Program-made: the position numbers and the translations under genes
The notes under the pieces: model-generated
What the model saw: only the letters and a program-made list of their open reading frames with translations
What the model was told of the DNA's origin: nothing
Databases searched by the model: none
Part shown: in pieces, positions 4,858 through 6,067 of the stretch
How positions within the stretch are numbered: position 1 is the first letter of the stretch
Layout of the letters: the number at the start of each line of letters is the position of its first letter
Source of the DNA: a bacterium
Lineage (GTDB): Bacteria > Eremiobacterota > Eremiobacteria > Baltobacterales > Baltobacteraceae
Length of the DNA stretch: 6,067 nt
Reading direction: 5' to 3'
NCBI GenBank assembly: GCA_021781095.1
Contig: JAJXXM010000365.1
Coordinates: forward strand, 1-6,067

Positions 4858-6067
4858 TTACTCGTGCGCCGGCCGCTCCGCCGCGTCGAGATCGAGCGTG
4901 ATCTCCTCGTGCCCCTGGCCGAGTGCGCTCTCGTCGAGCCCGGCGTTCTGCGCGTCGAGCGGATCGTATTCTTCGACGCGTTCGTCGTGGTACTCGTGAA
5001 GATCGGGCTCGGCAACGGCGACGTTGCTCTCATCGCGTTTCCGTTTGTAGCGCACCGGTGCCGCTCCGCTCGCTTCGGGGCGCGTCCCCTTGCGTTTGGC
5101 GCGCCGTTCGCGGCGTGCGGCCACGATATCTTCGCGCGGCTGTCCGCCGCGCGTGACGCCGGTCGCAGCGGCCTCGGCTGCGGCGCGCGGGCCTGCAGCG
5201 CGGAGCGCCGTCGCTTCGGCGCGACGTTTTGCCGCAGCGGCGAGTTGGCGTTTGCGGAACGTCAGCACCAACGGAGCCGAATAGAAGATCGAATGGTAGC
5301 CGCCCGAGCAGATGCCTACGAGCAGCGCGAACGCGAAGTTCTTCAAGCTCGCTCCGCCGAGCGCTAAGAGCGCGACGAGCGTGATGATCACCGTCGCCAG
5401 CGTATTGAACGAACGCGTCATCGTCTGCTTGATCGACTCGTTGACGATATAGTCGTAGGCCTTCCCGGCCATCAGCTTCGTGTTCTCTCGAATTCGGTCG
5501 AGAATGACGATGGTATCCATCACCGAGTAGCCGATAACGGTCAGCACGGCCGCCAAGAAGGCGTCGTCGGCGCGTTTATCGGCGAGCGCGTAGATGCCGA
5601 TCATCATCGCCGCGTCGCGCACCAGCGCGATGACGGTCACGAGACCGAAGATATAGTTCCACCCGAAGCGGAAGGCGATGTAGAGGAATTGGATCGAGAG
5701 CGCGATCACCAACGCCCAAATCGCGCTGCTAAGGTACTCTTTGCCGAGCGAGGGACCGACCGAAGCGATCTGCGAGGCGGCGCGATCGACCGGCGCGACG
5801 GTTCCGAGTGCCGCCCAGAGCGGCGTCGAATCGTTGGCGTACGCCTTCTGCGTCTCGATGATGAAGCGCTTGCCGCTGCTGCCGACGGTGTTGATCCGCG
5901 CGTCGCCGATCCCCAACGGCGTAATCGCCGCCCGAATTTTGGCGCTGCTCTGCGGGGTATCGTAGGCGACCGTAATATCGGTGCCGCCGGTGAACGAGAG
6001 CCCCAAGCGCAGCATATGCGAGAATTTGAAACCGCCCGGCGCTTGGCTCGCGTGGTAGAGCATCGCT
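4858..6067 (-). CDS. secF: Protein translocase subunit SecF, 5' end outside window
   Basis: SecF works with SecD in the inner membrane, using proton flow to help pull exported proteins out of the SecYEG channel. Residues are numbered from the ATG at 6063, but the frame stays open to the window edge and the first membrane helix is missing, so the true start lies beyond it. Visible are LGLSFTGGTDITVAY (20-34; family GIDFTGGT), an exoplasmic segment, then SVGPSLGKEYL (101-111), RFGWNYIFG (132-140), the hallmark IGYSVMDTIVILDRIREN (177-194), NESIKQTMTRSFNTL (208-222) and FALLVGICSGGYHSIF (245-260). Five hydrophobic segments fall at about 111-131, 136-160, 166-188, 218-238 and 243-268. From residue 270 to 401 there is a cytoplasmic tail, first alanine/arginine-rich and basic, then acidic after about 343, much longer than in typical SecF. 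SecD would be expected just upstream, outside the window. The helicase follows directly downstream. Confidence 0.93.
   Translation of the reverse strand, partial: AMLYHASQAPGGFKFSHMLRLGLSFTGGTDITVAYDTPQSSAKIRAAITPLGIGDARINTVGSSGKRFIIETQKAYANDSTPLWAALGTVAPVDRAASQIASVGPSLGKEYLSSAIWALVIALSIQFLYIAFRFGWNYIFGLVTVIALVRDAAMMIGIYALADKRADDAFLAAVLTVIGYSVMDTIVILDRIRENTKLMAGKAYDYIVNESIKQTMTRSFNTLATVIITLVALLALGGASLKNFAFALLVGICSGGYHSIFYSAPLVLTFRKRQLAAAAKRRAEATALRAAGPRAAAEAAATGVTRGGQPREDIVAARRERRAKRKGTRPEASGAAPVRYKRKRDESNVAVAEPDLHEYHDERVEEYDPLDAQNAGLDESALGQGHEEITLDLDAAERPAHE

Noticed and set aside
4862..5033. N-terminal helicase residues translated from ATG 5033
   Set aside because: The stretch is a Ser/Thr/Arg-rich string overlapping the secF tail in another frame and shows no domain character, so I did not include it in the gene, though it cannot be fully excluded.
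4864..5367. A 167-codon plus-strand frame over the secF tail
   Set aside because: It is antisense to secF, has low-complexity Arg/Ala/Phe composition and no ribosome binding site.
1..6067. Search for CRISPR arrays, tRNA or rRNA genes, insertion sequences, toxin-antitoxin or defence operons
   Set aside because: No regularly spaced repeats, transposase motifs, tRNA-like cloverleaf or defence gene cluster was seen. The HIRAN helicase alone, beside secF, is not evidence of a defence system.

Overview
The window is compact, GC-rich bacterial DNA that is almost entirely protein-coding. The only clear gap is 77 bases. Two gene blocks run toward each other and meet at about position 2902. The lineage cannot be fixed from the sequence alone. 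High GC and an unusual arginyl-tRNA synthetase signature fit an uncultured lineage such as Eremiobacterota or a relative, but this is a weak guess. No phage, insertion sequence, CRISPR, tRNA or rRNA is visible.

Plus strand, 1-2904: the C-terminal part of a DprA-like DNA-processing protein (cut by the window edge), then rlmH (23S rRNA pseudouridine methyltransferase) and argS (arginyl-tRNA synthetase). The three are packed with overlapping or near-overlapping ends and look like one transcription unit. After a 77-base gap with a possible stem-loop comes a small two-helix membrane protein with a good ribosome binding site. The most striking point here is that ArgS lacks both histidines of its HIGH motif (HVGH is VVVQ) while the rest of the enzyme looks intact.

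Minus strand, 6067-2901: most of SecF (protein export; first membrane helix off the window edge) with a charged C-terminal extension of about 130 residues. Directly downstream is a RecQ-like superfamily 2 helicase preceded by a HIRAN domain. This helicase has no ordinary start codon between the secF stop and the middle of its HIRAN domain. It therefore either starts far inside secF, uses a non-standard start, or is the rear part of a once larger protein. Its stop codon shares the palindrome CTAG with the stop of the small membrane protein.

Functionally the window mixes housekeeping (rRNA modification, tRNA charging, protein export) with DNA handling (DprA for incoming single-stranded DNA, the HIRAN helicase for repair or fork processing). 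No dedicated defence or mobile system is evident. The best leads are the HIRAN-RecQ helicase with its unresolved 5' end and the variant ArgS active-site motif.
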